From a virus, in IMG/VR virus record IMGVR_UViG_3300042485_002236, positions 1 through 64,000 of that record: a stretch of 64,000 nucleotides of DNA; one strand, 5' to 3'. Numbering within the stretch: position 1 is the first letter of the stretch; every line of letters starts with the position of its first letter. Below, piece by piece: positions 8,951 through 16,126 of this stretch. Below the pieces are notes generated by a model. It did not search any database. It was not told where the DNA came from and saw only the letters and a program-made list of their open reading frames with translations. The position numbers were made by a program, and so were the translations under genes.

Positions 8951-10059
8951 TACTTTGTAAAGGTTTTTTTCGACTTTAAACCTTCAAGCTGCCCTTTCAG
9001 CGTGCTTACTTTACTTGCCATATCAACTCCTGCTTTCTGTAGCTGAACTATCGGCCCTCCGGTTGGTAGAGAGATTGCAGCTTGCAAATCAATTGATAAA
9101 GATAAGAGTTGATTGAGTAGATCTTCAAGTAGTGCGGTAGTTCTACTCCCGAGGAGTACAGGTTCTTGAGCGTTTTTCCCTAGCTCAATTTTATTTGCCT
9201 CAATAATAGTGGTGCTAGTGGAATCGATGTTAATCGTATCTCCTGATAGTCCTATTGATAGAGGGGAGGATAGTAGTATGTGGTCAGTAGAGGCGTTTAG
9301 GTAAATTCTACCGCTACTAAGCAGTACCTGGTTACCTTTGTAGGCTTTAGTCTCAGTTGGTTTTTGAGAGTATGATTTTCTGTTAACGCTGCTCTCTACT
9401 AAGGGGATTGTTTGAGTTGAAGTTAAATATATTGAACTAAAATCCTCGTTTATATTTTCAGTAATAAACTCAAACCCGTTTGTAGTTGCTACCTGTCCGT
9501 TACTCAGAATGGTTATAGGGTCTCCTTTCACTGTACCTCCCCAGGGCGTGAGATTAGGTACTGTCTGAGAGAGTCTAAGTGATTGCCCGTTTCTACCTTC
9601 TAGTATGACATCTCCTTCGTATGGTAGCATTGGATTTATATCTACTTTTTCCTCAAAGTACTCCCCGAGCTTGGGGTCGGAAGATGTGTCTTCGGGGAAG
9701 CCAGTAAAATGAGGAGAGTTCCATATATTTACTACATCTAAGTAGTAGACCGTTTTACTAATAGCTAAACTATCTAGATTTTTTGATGCTGCTGAAACTA
9801 AAAGTACGATTTCGTTAACTAGCGGCAGGTGTCTGATATGAGACTGGAGAGGAAAAGCGATGGGGTACTGCTCGGCGGGTAGATTGTCAGTTACTTTTCC
9901 GAGAATCTTATAATGTACGCTTCCTACTAAATCGGGAAAGTTTGGATCGAGGTTAACTTTTACAACTCTCCCGGCTTGGAAAGCTTGTTTAGATCCTCTA
10001 GCTACTGCTGGGTTTGCTGACCTAACGAATAAGCCTAAGCTATTTCTAGTATCAACCAT
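8950..10059 (-). CDS. Baseplate hub spike, T4 gp5-like without lysozyme
   Basis: 369 residues. Residues about 25-110 look like the gp5 N-terminal OB fold (AGRVVKVNLD..FPDLVGSVHY, PLQSHIRHLPLVNEIVLLV). The second half has short repeated strands (RIYLNAS, HILLSSPL, SIGLSGDTINID, IEANKIELG) as in the trimeric beta-helix needle. No lysozyme domain lies between them, so this resembles the gp5 form of cyanophage-like T4 relatives. It would form the membrane-piercing tip; a separate endolysin is at 48818-49429. Confidence 0.82.
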   Translation of the reverse strand: MVDTRNSLGLFVRSANPAVARGSKQAFQAGRVVKVNLDPNFPDLVGSVHYKILGKVTDNLPAEQYPIAFPLQSHIRHLPLVNEIVLLVSAASKNLDSLAISKTVYYLDVVNIWNSPHFTGFPEDTSSDPKLGEYFEEKVDINPMLPYEGDVILEGRNGQSLRLSQTVPNLTPWGGTVKGDPITILSNGQVATTNGFEFITENINEDFSSIYLTSTQTIPLVESSVNRKSYSQKPTETKAYKGNQVLLSSGRIYLNASTDHILLSSPLSIGLSGDTINIDSTSTTIIEANKIELGKNAQEPVLLGSRTTALLEDLLNQLLSLSIDLQAAISLPTGGPIVQLQKAGVDMASKVSTLKGQLEGLKSKKTFTK

Positions 10060-10397
10060 TACTTCTCCTGTGCCAGGGCATTGGCCTGGTCTAGAATCTG
10101 TGCAAGTTCTTCAGCACCTAACTCAAACCCTGCAGTATCGCCTGATGATTTAGCGTTGTCCATCCTCTGGACTATGGTGAGCATCTTTACTAGCATTTCA
10201 TCGTTCTTAACTCCTATCTCTAGGTAGTTAGCGATCATAGGGACTACTAGGGTAGCGTCACCGATATTTTCAACCAGCGGCTTAAGCTCTCCAATTAGAG
10301 CGGTGATCTGCTTATCCTTCTTTTTTGAGTTATTATATATCTCTTCTAAGACGTCGGAGAAAGTCTTATCCTTAAACAAAGTCTTGTCTAGTGCCAT
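10059..10397 (-). CDS. Hypothetical acidic helical protein
   Basis: 112 residues, almost entirely helical and acidic, with no cysteine. It lies between the late sigma gene and the spike gene and overlaps the spike start by one base. A CTATTTATA motif and a purine-rich AAAAGG leader precede the ATG. No family recognised; its size recalls the T4 late co-activator gp33, but there is no sequence support for that identity. Confidence 0.6.
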   Translation of the reverse strand: MALDKTLFKDKTFSDVLEEIYNNSKKKDKQITALIGELKPLVENIGDATLVVPMIANYLEIGVKNDEMLVKMLTIVQRMDNAKSSGDTAGFELGAEELAQILDQANALAQEK

Positions 10398-10407
10398 GCC
10401 TTTTCTT

Positions 10408-10416
10408 TATAAATAG
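10408..10416 (-). promoter_or_regulatory. Late-type CTATTTATA motif before 10059-10397
   Basis: Minus strand CTATTTATA, 11 bases above the ATG; an AAAAGG ribosome site lies between. Heads the spike-gene transcript. Confidence 0.55.
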
Positions 10417-10421
10417 AAAGG

Positions 10422-11123
10422 TTAGTTTTTTAGATCAATTAATCCTTGTTCTTCTAGTCCGTTGTATAGTTGGTAGAATTCTGTCTTGAGTACGTTGATG
10501 ACTTTGGTGAGGTACGGAGTCTCGGTACCTGTCATCTCTCGGATATAAATATATAAAGCCTTCTTCTTGAAGATATCTAAATCATAACGCTTCTTAAAGA
10601 GAATGAGTATCGCATCAGCGACCTTGCGGTCGGACTCTTTAGGAAAAAGGTCATCTAACTTATCATAAGTCCTCTCGATATATATGTCAAAGATCTGCCT
10701 GAGTGTAAATGCGTAAGGTCTTACATCGGCTGTATCTAAGTCATAGGTGCCGTTAAAGTCTTCAACCGGTGCTAGAGACTTTAAACGCTTATAATTCTTA
10801 TTGTTATAGTTAATAAGATGCCTTTTGACGATAGTCCCGAAGTAAGAGTATGCTTTCGCACCACGGGTTGAATCAAACATATGTATCTTCTCCTCAATAA
10901 GTAGGGAGATAACCTCGTGCTTTAAGTCCTCTAGGTCTTCCACATCGGTGTAGTAGAATCTAAAGGTGTGAATAATGTTTTCTACTAGTTTGTAGAACGG
11001 ATAATAGATTTTATCCGTGAAAATCTTCTGACGAAAGGTTACATCTTTCGAGTTATTGTACGCTACAATTGCGTCTTCGGTGTCTTGCGTGAAATAGTTA
11101 GTATCACTTTTCTTTCTGCCCAT
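10422..11123 (-). CDS. Late-transcription sigma factor, T4 gp55-like
   Basis: 233 residues. The region FYYTDVEDLEDLKHEVISLLIEEK, then FDSTRGAKAYSYFGTIVKRHLINYNNK matches the sigma region-2-like core of gp55 (core-polymerase binding and promoter melting). gp55 homologues lack normal region 4 and direct host RNA polymerase to a short -10-type late promoter with the sliding clamp. The C-terminal half is helical and divergent. A candidate target is the CTATTTATA motif listed here. It lies 3 bp from a small membrane-protein gene. Confidence 0.85.
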   Translation of the reverse strand: MGRKKSDTNYFTQDTEDAIVAYNNSKDVTFRQKIFTDKIYYPFYKLVENIIHTFRFYYTDVEDLEDLKHEVISLLIEEKIHMFDSTRGAKAYSYFGTIVKRHLINYNNKNYKRLKSLAPVEDFNGTYDLDTADVRPYAFTLRQIFDIYIERTYDKLDDLFPKESDRKVADAILILFKKRYDLDIFKKKALYIYIREMTGTETPYLTKVINVLKTEFYQLYNGLEEQGLIDLKN

Positions 11124-11126
11124 GTA

Positions 11127-11396
11127 TTACTTAAGGATGTAGGCATCGAGGACACTCTGTATTTGTTTTAAGTTTTCAAAGAAGAAACCCACCTCGTCAT
11201 CGGAGCTAAAGCTCCCCTTACTGTCGATTTCACGTAACCTTTTGCTTGAATCCTCGAGAACATTGGAGATATCCTCAACGTATTTCTGTTGATTTTGAAC
11301 GGTATCCTCTAGTTTCTCTAGTTTTTTAAGGAGATTCCATGTAGAGAACCCGAGGACTCCCACTAATATAGCTAATAAAATGATTAAAACCAACAT
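11127..11396 (-). CDS. Membrane-anchored coiled-coil protein
   Basis: 89 residues. Residues 2-22 are a clear transmembrane helix (MLVLIILLAILVGVLGFS); residues 24-65 are a heptad-rich coiled coil. A single-pass inner-membrane protein with a cytoplasmic or periplasmic coil is predicted. It sits between the HD phosphohydrolase and sigma genes with 3-bp gaps, so it is in the same transcript. Function unknown. Confidence 0.7.
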   Translation of the reverse strand: MLVLIILLAILVGVLGFSTWNLLKKLEKLEDTVQNQQKYVEDISNVLEDSSKRLREIDSKGSFSSDDEVGFFFENLKQIQSVLDAYILK

Positions 11397-11399
11397 TTT

Positions 11400-12137
11400 T
11401 TATATATTTTTAAGTAAATTACTGAGGCCTTCTGAAGATTTAACAGTTTTTCCTGTAGAAGTCTTAAGTTTTTCGTTGTTAGGAGCTGTTTTACCCCCTG
11501 TTTTCAACCATCTATCGTATTCTATCTTAGAAGCCATGAAATCGGCCTGGTGTAGAACGAAGACTATGTTGGTTTTGAACCTAGAATCCGGGTTATGATT
11601 GAAGAAATACGCTTTATTTGCATCATCGAAGATGCCATCATGTAGTCTGATACCTAAATACTCTTTCTGAGACATGGAAATACCGTATTTCTGGAGGAGA
11701 TATAGGGACCGGTCTTGAATAAGCATAAAATCTAGTGAGGTATTGATAGAATACTCCTCTTTTAGCTTATCTCTCCTCCAATTATCGGTTTGAGGTAGGT
11801 AGCCATCCTGTTCTCCGTCACCGATCTTACCTAAATCGTGGTTTAGAGCAGCAAAAACAAGTTCTTCTTCGGTAAAATCGATTTCTGCACCGGAAACACC
11901 CCAGAACTTCATAGTCCTTAGCGATAATTCAACAACTCTGTTGACATGCTCGATGTATCCACCGGGGAAAGCGTTGTGATACCATGTTTTAGAGGAGGCA
12001 GGAGCAAGGACCATGTGGTCTGCTAGTGCTTGATAGGTACTTTTAAGTTTTTCCTTACGGTCTCCGGTGATATAGTCCTCAATATATTGAAGATGACGGG
12101 TCCAATTAGCTTCTACCTGTTCGGGTGTAAGTATCAT
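11400..12137 (-). CDS. HD-domain phosphohydrolase
   Basis: 245 residues. The HD metal-binding set is present: H64 in GGYIEHVNRVV, H100-D101 in NHDLGKI, H166 in RLHDG and H196/D199 in LHQADFMAS. HD proteins hydrolyse phosphoesters of nucleotides or RNA, so a nucleotide-pool or signalling-nucleotide role is likely but the substrate is not evident. It precedes the late sigma gene in one operon and follows a 60-residue coil gene by 2 bp. Confidence 0.85.
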   Translation of the reverse strand: MILTPEQVEANWTRHLQYIEDYITGDRKEKLKSTYQALADHMVLAPASSKTWYHNAFPGGYIEHVNRVVELSLRTMKFWGVSGAEIDFTEEELVFAALNHDLGKIGDGEQDGYLPQTDNWRRDKLKEEYSINTSLDFMLIQDRSLYLLQKYGISMSQKEYLGIRLHDGIFDDANKAYFFNHNPDSRFKTNIVFVLHQADFMASKIEYDRWLKTGGKTAPNNEKLKTSTGKTVKSSEGLSNLLKNI

Positions 12138-12139
12138 AG

Positions 12140-12322
12140 TTAGGATTTAAAATATTCTTCTTCTCGGTTAACCATACTTTGCATATCTCTAAGAATCTCT
12201 CTTGCTTTATCAAGTTCTACGTAAGCTGCATCACGATTAAGTGTTGCAACGTTGTGCTCGATCTTCCTAATTTGAGATTCAAGTCGACTTATCTTGTCTT
12301 GGTATATAGTTTTATTTTTCAT
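12140..12322 (-). CDS. Small coiled-coil protein
   Basis: 60 residues, highly charged and helical (ISRLESQIRKIEHNVATLNRD...). It is the first gene after the promoter at 12436-12467, with an AT-rich leader of about 110 bases. Probably an oligomerising adaptor; no family recognised. Confidence 0.6.
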   Translation of the reverse strand: MKNKTIYQDKISRLESQIRKIEHNVATLNRDAAYVELDKAREILRDMQSMVNREEEYFKS

Positions 12323-12530
12323 ATCTGCTTACTAATTATTATTAAAATATATTATTAATTTATATTATCTATATCTAGTATATTATAATATATTAAGTAT
12401 ATTTCCCTTCTCCCTTTTTCTCTTCCCCTTCGTTTTTAATATACGAACTAGATCAATGCGAAACAACTGGTTTAGAAAAAAGGTTTTAACACGCGCCGCG
12501 CCGCGCACCAAGTCGACCCGCAAATCCCTA
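12323..12530. other. AT-rich leader and intergenic region
   Basis: 208 bp without a gene. Bases 12335-12410 are almost pure A/T with repeated TATATTA-type words; a minus-strand promoter follows at 12436-12467, and a CpG-rich run (ACGCGCCGCGCCGCGC) lies at 12491-12507 next to the stop of the T5orf172 gene. Confidence 0.7.
12436..12467 (-). promoter_or_regulatory. Early-type promoter for 12140-12322
   Basis: On the minus strand GTTG, exactly 20 nt, then TATATTAA. It should drive the coil gene and then the HD and sigma genes. Confidence 0.65.
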
Positions 12531-13160
12531 CTAATAGTATATCCCGGCACCGGTCTTGGTTCTTTCCCCCATCATCTCAATTACTTCGATGGCACGGTCT
12601 AGGGTTACGTTAAAAAACTCTCTTGAGGAACCCTGGTCGGTGGACTGCCGGTGATTGACAAGATACTCATGAACGGAATGCTCTATCATATAGTCATTCT
12701 CTACCGGTAATGAGTACCGAAGTGACCATTCCGAAACAACACCGGGTCCGTTGATCTGCTCCACTCTCCGTAAAGGATTAACAGCCTTACCGATCTTGAC
12801 ATAGTCCGGATAGGCGGGATTGGTTAAAACATAGACAAAGCTGCCCTTAGAATGATACTGCTTGAACTTGACAAGGTCTTCAGTTAACTTGGCATAAAGG
12901 AATTTCCAGGCGTGGGTGTTAGTCTCAGGCTCAAAAGGTAACGGGACATCAATGCGGTAATCACAGTTTAACATATTAGAGACTTCGGACGGTGAATGCT
13001 GACGGAATTTAAACCGGACATCAGAGTAATTCTGGAACCATTCCTTGGCCCGAGCGTGGTACTGGAGCTCAGTAGCATCAGGATGAAAATCGTAGATAGT
13101 AATAAGAGATTCGGATTCTAACTCCAAAGCCTCGTCAAAGGATAACTTCTTTAAAGACAT
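12531..13160 (-). CDS. T5orf172 / GIY-YIG-like domain protein
   Basis: 209 residues. The C-terminal half (about 106-195) shows the T5orf172 pattern: FVYVLTNPAYPDYVKIGKA, R131-R132 in PLRRVEQI, E160-H161 and the REFF motif at 180-183. This domain is a GIY-YIG relative found in phages, often fused to DNA-binding modules; nuclease activity is possible but unproven. The N-terminal 100 residues are not recognised. It overlaps no neighbour and is 3 bp from the small membrane-protein gene upstream. Confidence 0.82.
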   Translation of the reverse strand: MSLKKLSFDEALELESESLITIYDFHPDATELQYHARAKEWFQNYSDVRFKFRQHSPSEVSNMLNCDYRIDVPLPFEPETNTHAWKFLYAKLTEDLVKFKQYHSKGSFVYVLTNPAYPDYVKIGKAVNPLRRVEQINGPGVVSEWSLRYSLPVENDYMIEHSVHEYLVNHRQSTDQGSSREFFNVTLDRAIEVIEMMGERTKTGAGIYY

Positions 13161-13163
13161 AAC

Positions 13164-13355
13164 TTATTTTTTAAAGAGAGCGGCTATAAACGTTGCTAGA
13201 CCAAACCCTAAAGCCACAGGCCAGATCATAGACACAATAAGCCGTTCTTTGACAGTGAAGCGATTCTCTTCCGAACCGGTATATGAGATAGTAACATCCC
13301 ACAGGTAGTTAAACGTAACTCCTATTAACAAGTATAAAATAATAATACCAAACAT
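13164..13355 (-). CDS. Small two-helix membrane protein
   Basis: 63 residues with two hydrophobic segments (about 2-20 and 42-60) around a short charged loop. The ATG follows AATAAAGGTT and a promoter at 13379-13410. Could act at the host membrane early in infection; no family recognised. Confidence 0.7.
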   Translation of the reverse strand: MFGIIILYLLIGVTFNYLWDVTISYTGSEENRFTVKERLIVSMIWPVALGFGLATFIAALFKK

Positions 13356-13378
13356 AACCTTTATTTTTTATTGATACT

Positions 13379-13410
13379 TAAAGATAAGAAAGTATTTAGG
13401 TTCTACCAAC
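13379..13410 (-). promoter_or_regulatory. Early-type promoter for 13164-13355
   Basis: Minus strand GTTG, 20 nt, TATCTTTA; the leader ends in AATAAAGGTTATG. Confidence 0.75.
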
Positions 13411-13830
13411 TTTTTCTCCTACCGTTAGCAGAAGTATTTTCCATAGCCTATCACATTTTCTGTAATCTTCTATAGACTCATAAAAATCTAGCACGGACTT
13501 GACTGCATAGAGTATCTCTGAGTCGGTGAACTGCCGGGCCTCAATTATGTGTTCCAATTGCGTCTCATCGAACCTTTCTAGGAACCCGTACACTCTATTA
13601 AAGTACTGGTGCTTTAAGCGCTCCTCAATTTTATCAAATTTCTCCCCGTATGTATTGCGGTATGTCTGGCAGATGATATAGAAGTTTTCAACCGACCGAA
13701 TGAAGGTCCCGAAGATGATGTACGGGTGCTGGGTGTAATCCAAAACCGCACCCGTCAAGCCTTCCTGCCGGAGATCGTTCTGATCATCGTAGTCAAAGAG
13801 CTCAAACAGGGTAGGGGATAGAGGTTTCAT
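13396..13830 (-). CDS. Hypothetical protein
   Basis: 144 residues, helical, rich in Tyr, Phe and Glu/Asp. Its start shares one base with the stop of the 136-residue gene upstream (TAATG), so the pair is coupled. Its 3' end overlaps the promoter of the next gene. No family recognised. Confidence 0.65.
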   Translation of the reverse strand: MKPLSPTLFELFDYDDQNDLRQEGLTGAVLDYTQHPYIIFGTFIRSVENFYIICQTYRNTYGEKFDKIEERLKHQYFNRVYGFLERFDETQLEHIIEARQFTDSEILYAVKSVLDFYESIEDYRKCDRLWKILLLTVGEKVGRT

Positions 13831-14240
13831 TAGTTCACCTTCTTATGCCGGCCTAGTCTTGAGACGATATCAACGGCGCTATTACCGGCTGCTATAAGGA
13901 TCTGTCTCTCGAAATCCTTAGCAACGGGTGCAATATTGAATTCCTTCCCCATCTTCCTACGCAAATCCGTATCCATCAACTTAGTCTTGATGTAATTAAG
14001 TAAAGATACGTTATCAAAAGCAAAATGACCGTAATCCGGTGATACGATACTGGGTGTAAACTTAAAATCTATCATATTCTCACGAGATCCCTGCAAAAAA
14101 CCATCACCGGAGGTAATCTCCCCACCTAACATCCTGTAGCCTGTAGCAAAAACATTATATTCATCATTGCCAAAGTCCTTAATACTGTTGGTAAAAAGAC
14201 CCGAGATAGATTCCTGGAGTAAAGCAGAGATGAGTTTCAT
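13830..14240 (-). CDS. Hypothetical protein
   Basis: 136 residues, no recognised motif. It opens a two-gene unit preceded by two promoter types in tandem: the GTTG-N20-TATATTTA site at 14276-14307 and a CTATTTATA motif at 14250-14258, suggesting expression early and late. Confidence 0.65.
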   Translation of the reverse strand: MKLISALLQESISGLFTNSIKDFGNDEYNVFATGYRMLGGEITSGDGFLQGSRENMIDFKFTPSIVSPDYGHFAFDNVSLLNYIKTKLMDTDLRRKMGKEFNIAPVAKDFERQILIAAGNSAVDIVSRLGRHKKVN

Positions 14241-14249
14241 AGTTTTTTA

Positions 14250-14258
14250 TATAAATAG
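14250..14258 (-). promoter_or_regulatory. Late-type CTATTTATA motif before 13830-14240
   Basis: Minus strand CTATTTATA ten bases above the ATG, with an A-rich stretch between. Confidence 0.5.
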
Positions 14259-14275
14259 AGATTCTCCTATAATAT

Positions 14276-14307
14276 TAAATATATAAAGATATACTTATAT
14301 AGGCAAC
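14276..14307 (-). promoter_or_regulatory. Early-type promoter for 13830-14240
   Basis: Minus strand GTTG, 20 nt, TATATTTA. It is upstream of the late-type motif, giving a tandem early/late arrangement. Confidence 0.7.
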
Positions 14308-14348
14308 TGTATAGTAGAATTTTTTTCCGGAAAATTTTCCCGTCAATA

Positions 14349-14380
14349 GTTGGTTTTACCCCCAAAAGTTCTTATATTAA
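14349..14380 (+). promoter_or_regulatory. Early-type promoter for plus-strand gene 14431-14709
   Basis: The same element in the other orientation: GTTG, 20 nt, TATATTAA on the plus strand. A perfect GGAAAATTTTCC palindrome lies just upstream at 14329-14340, between the two divergent promoters. Confidence 0.7.
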
Positions 14381-14430
14381 AACCGTAGTAAGGGTGCTAC
14401 AAGTGCTTTGACATATATAAAATATATAAT

Positions 14431-14709
14431 ATGGAAACAATATCATTTCTTTTAGGTGTAGGTGCTGTTATTACTTCGGTAGTAGTTGCGGTTACGTTTA
14501 TGAATTACATGGCAATTAAAAACCTTATCAAAGAAGTATCGAATTTTGAGAAGGCTGAGCAAAGGTTATACGAATTTAGTAATGAACAGGATAACGCTAT
14601 AAGGCGGGACCTGGAGGCAGTCTACCGTCATGTTGACAGTAGGGTGGATAAGCTTGAAGAAAAAACAAAAAGGGAGTTGAAGGATCTTACCTCAACTAAA
14701 TCTAATTAA
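14431..14709 (+). CDS. Membrane-anchored coiled-coil protein, the only plus-strand gene
   Basis: 92 residues. Residues 4-28 form a transmembrane helix (ISFLLGVGAVITSVVVAVTF) and the rest is a charged coiled coil. The layout (one helix plus coil) resembles the 89-residue protein at 11127-11396, though the sequences differ. It has its own promoter and converges on the small-gene array. Function unknown. Confidence 0.75.
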   Translation: METISFLLGVGAVITSVVVAVTFMNYMAIKNLIKEVSNFEKAEQRLYEFSNEQDNAIRRDLEAVYRHVDSRVDKLEEKTKRELKDLTSTKSN

Positions 14710-14872
14710 TTAACCCGTTGAAGTACTTGTACCCTTATTTACTATATATAAATATATATTAGTATACCTTAAAATCTATCAGCGATGCATTATTTTAACT
14801 AGCTGGAGAATACCGTCGAGAAAACCGTATAGTGAAATATACTAGCATGGTTATCGCACAGTGCAGTAACAG

Positions 14873-14911
14873 TGACCTAGCCCTGACCTACCCTTGACCT
14901 CCATCCGACCT
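14873..14911. repeat. Four TGACCT/CGACCT repeats spaced 11 bp
   Basis: TGACCT at 14873, 14884 and 14895 and CGACCT at 14906: exactly 11 bp apart, one helical turn, so all copies face the same side of the DNA. Looks like a cooperative protein-binding site. Confidence 0.65.
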
Positions 14912-14916
14912 CCGGG

Positions 14917-14942
14917 AAAAAAAAAGAGGCCCGAAGGCCCCT
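14917..14942 (-). terminator. Intrinsic terminator after 14958-15227
   Basis: On the minus strand a 7-bp stem (one G-T pair) with a TTCG loop, followed by nine T. Strong rho-independent form. Confidence 0.85.
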
Positions 14943-14957
14943 ACCTAGTTTCTAATT

Positions 14958-15227
14958 TCAGGCCTCCCAGACCATCATCGTACCGGCGTCATGCCATTCA
15001 AAGTACCAGCCGTTATCTTCCACCATCTGATTCAGCTTAGGCTCTACACCGAATGTATCACCCCACACCTCGCTATAGTAGTCAAATAGACTGGGGGTAT
15101 ACTCAGCAGCCACCCATATACCCTCATTAGAAGCCTTAGCACCGTAGAACTCTGATGCTGTACCTGATACCATTATGCCCTTACTCTTAAGAGCCGTCAT
15201 CATTGCTTTGATTTCTTTTGCTTTCAT
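14958..15227 (-). CDS. Hypothetical small protein
   Basis: 89 residues; helical start (AKEIKAMMTALKSKG), then a mixed region with several Trp. It may bind a partner through the Trp-rich C-terminus (WYFEWHDAGTMMVWEA). Last gene of the tandem small-gene array; it has its own promoter and terminator. Confidence 0.65.
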   Translation of the reverse strand: MKAKEIKAMMTALKSKGIMVSGTASEFYGAKASNEGIWVAAEYTPSLFDYYSEVWGDTFGVEPKLNQMVEDNGWYFEWHDAGTMMVWEA

Positions 15228-15253
15228 AACCTTTGTTTGTTTGTTTATTATAT

Positions 15254-15285
15254 CTAAAGATAAGAAGAAGGCCCCGAAGGGCCAA
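15254..15285 (-). promoter_or_regulatory. Promoter for 14958-15227 with terminator hairpin inside the spacer
   Basis: Minus strand GTTG, 20 nt, TATCTTTA. Bases 15269-15282 within it form GGCCC-TTCG-GGGCC followed by TTCTTCTT, an intrinsic terminator for the gene upstream. Terminator and promoter share the same bases. Confidence 0.75.
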
Positions 15286-15291
15286 CTCTTA

Positions 15292-15356
15292 ATAGGGGAG
15301 AGTATCCTGGGCTGGTCGCGAAGACAAACTGAACCCAGGAGTACTCTTAATCCCCT
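15292..15356 (-). terminator. Long 3' hairpin after 15347-15568
   Basis: About 19 bp pair in three blocks (TAGGGG/CCCCTA; AGAGTA/TACTCT; TCCTGGG/CCCAGGA) around a 22-nt loop, including the stop codon of the 73-residue gene. It lies just upstream of the hairpin embedded in the next promoter. Likely an mRNA 3' end or stabiliser. Confidence 0.6.
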
Positions 15357-15568
15357 AAGATGGGTTGAGTATTTTTAAGCTCCTCAATCCCGAACTCGAT
15401 ACCGAAGTCCTGCATCATGAGCGAGGTCCAGTTAGGATGAAACATTGGACGCTTACCCTCTGCCTTCATTTGATCTAGCTCCTGAATGAAGCTTGACTGC
15501 CATAGCTTTAGAGCATTGATTAGAACGACTTCCATAATTGGACTTACTGTACCTTTTTTACTTTTCAT
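15347..15568 (-). CDS. Hypothetical small protein
   Basis: 73 residues, helical (MEVVLINALKLWQSSFIQEL...), with a basic start. Preceded by its own promoter and AACAACGGTTATG leader. No family recognised. Confidence 0.65.
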   Translation of the reverse strand: MKSKKGTVSPIMEVVLINALKLWQSSFIQELDQMKAEGKRPMFHPNWTSLMMQDFGIEFGIEELKNTQPILGD

Positions 15569-15594
15569 AACCGTTGTTTGTTTTTAATTATACT

Positions 15595-15626
15595 TAAAGA
15601 TAAGAAGAAGGTCCCGAAGGACCAAC
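15595..15626 (-). promoter_or_regulatory. Promoter for 15347-15568 with terminator hairpin inside the spacer
   Basis: Minus strand GTTG, 20 nt, TATCTTTA; GGTCC-TTCG-GGACC and TTCTTCTT (15610-15623) fill the spacer. Same fused design as at 15254-15285 but with a compensating base-pair change in the stem. Confidence 0.75.
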
Positions 15627-15628
15627 CC

Positions 15629-15811
15629 TTATGCGTTATCGATTATCTCCTTAGATTTCTCTAGACCTCTCTTTAGTAGGTCTTCCCTCTCCTGGGTAGA
15701 TAGGCTAGCACCTCTCTCGAGTGTGATCTTAATACTAGCTTCTAGGACACCTACTGCCTGGGCGTAAGCTGAAGCGATTTCCCTAAGTGCGTTTTCTGTA
15801 ACTGATGACAT
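15629..15811 (-). CDS. Hypothetical small helical protein
   Basis: 60 residues, wholly helical (ALREIASAYAQAVGVLEASIKI...). Has its own promoter at 15838-15869 and ends three bases before the hairpin-promoter of the next gene. Confidence 0.65.
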   Translation of the reverse strand: MSSVTENALREIASAYAQAVGVLEASIKITLERGASLSTQEREDLLKRGLEKSKEIIDNA

Positions 15812-15837
15812 AACTTTTATTTGTTTTTAATTATACC

Positions 15838-15869
15838 TAAATATACGAACTAAATCCTCTGGAGGCAAC
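15838..15869 (-). promoter_or_regulatory. Early-type promoter for 15629-15811
   Basis: Minus strand GTTG, 20 nt, TATATTTA. Confidence 0.75.
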
Positions 15870-15877
15870 TATTGTAA

Positions 15878-15900
15878 CCAGGAAGAGATCCCGAAGGACC
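15878..15900 (-). terminator. TTCG-loop hairpin upstream of the 15838 promoter
   Basis: Minus strand GGTCC-TTCG-GGATC followed by TCTTCCT. Second of two hairpins ending the transcript of the 55-residue gene. Confidence 0.55.
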
Positions 15901-15907
15901 TCAACCC

Positions 15908-15946
15908 AGACAAACAAACCCTGGGTGTATTAGCGCCCTACCCAGG
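15908..15946 (-). terminator. Hairpin after 15959-16126
   Basis: Minus strand CCTGGGT/ACCCAGG stem (7 bp, 13-nt loop) followed by GTTTGTTTGT. Confidence 0.6.
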
Positions 15947-15958
15947 AGGCTAACTTAT

Positions 15959-16126
15959 CTAATCTATATAGTAGCTTATTTCATCCCATCCATCTTTCTG
16001 CTTGATGGAGGTAAAGTACTTAGGTCCTTGCTTCCTCTCGGCGGAGTAGGGCCGGAGTAAATCCGGCTCCCACTTCCTTAGGTTCTCCGCCAGCTCAGCT
16101 GATACCCTCTTTAGCTTAGTCTTCAT
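15959..16126 (-). CDS. Hypothetical 55-residue protein
   Basis: A short frame starting MKTKLKRVSAELAENL and ending DEISYYID. Its ATG overlaps the stop of the 250-residue gene as ATGA, a standard coupling signal, and a terminator follows its stop. Basic N-terminus, aromatic C-terminus. No family recognised. Confidence 0.6.
   Translation of the reverse strand: MKTKLKRVSAELAENLRKWEPDLLRPYSAERKQGPKYFTSIKQKDGWDEISYYID

Larger units (their letters stand above)
14710..14957. other. Convergent intergenic region with phased repeats and terminator
   Basis: 248 bp without a gene. It holds an AT-rich run at 14740-14790, four TGACCT-like repeats at 14873-14911 and a minus-strand terminator at 14917-14942. 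No promoter was seen. Confidence 0.7.
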
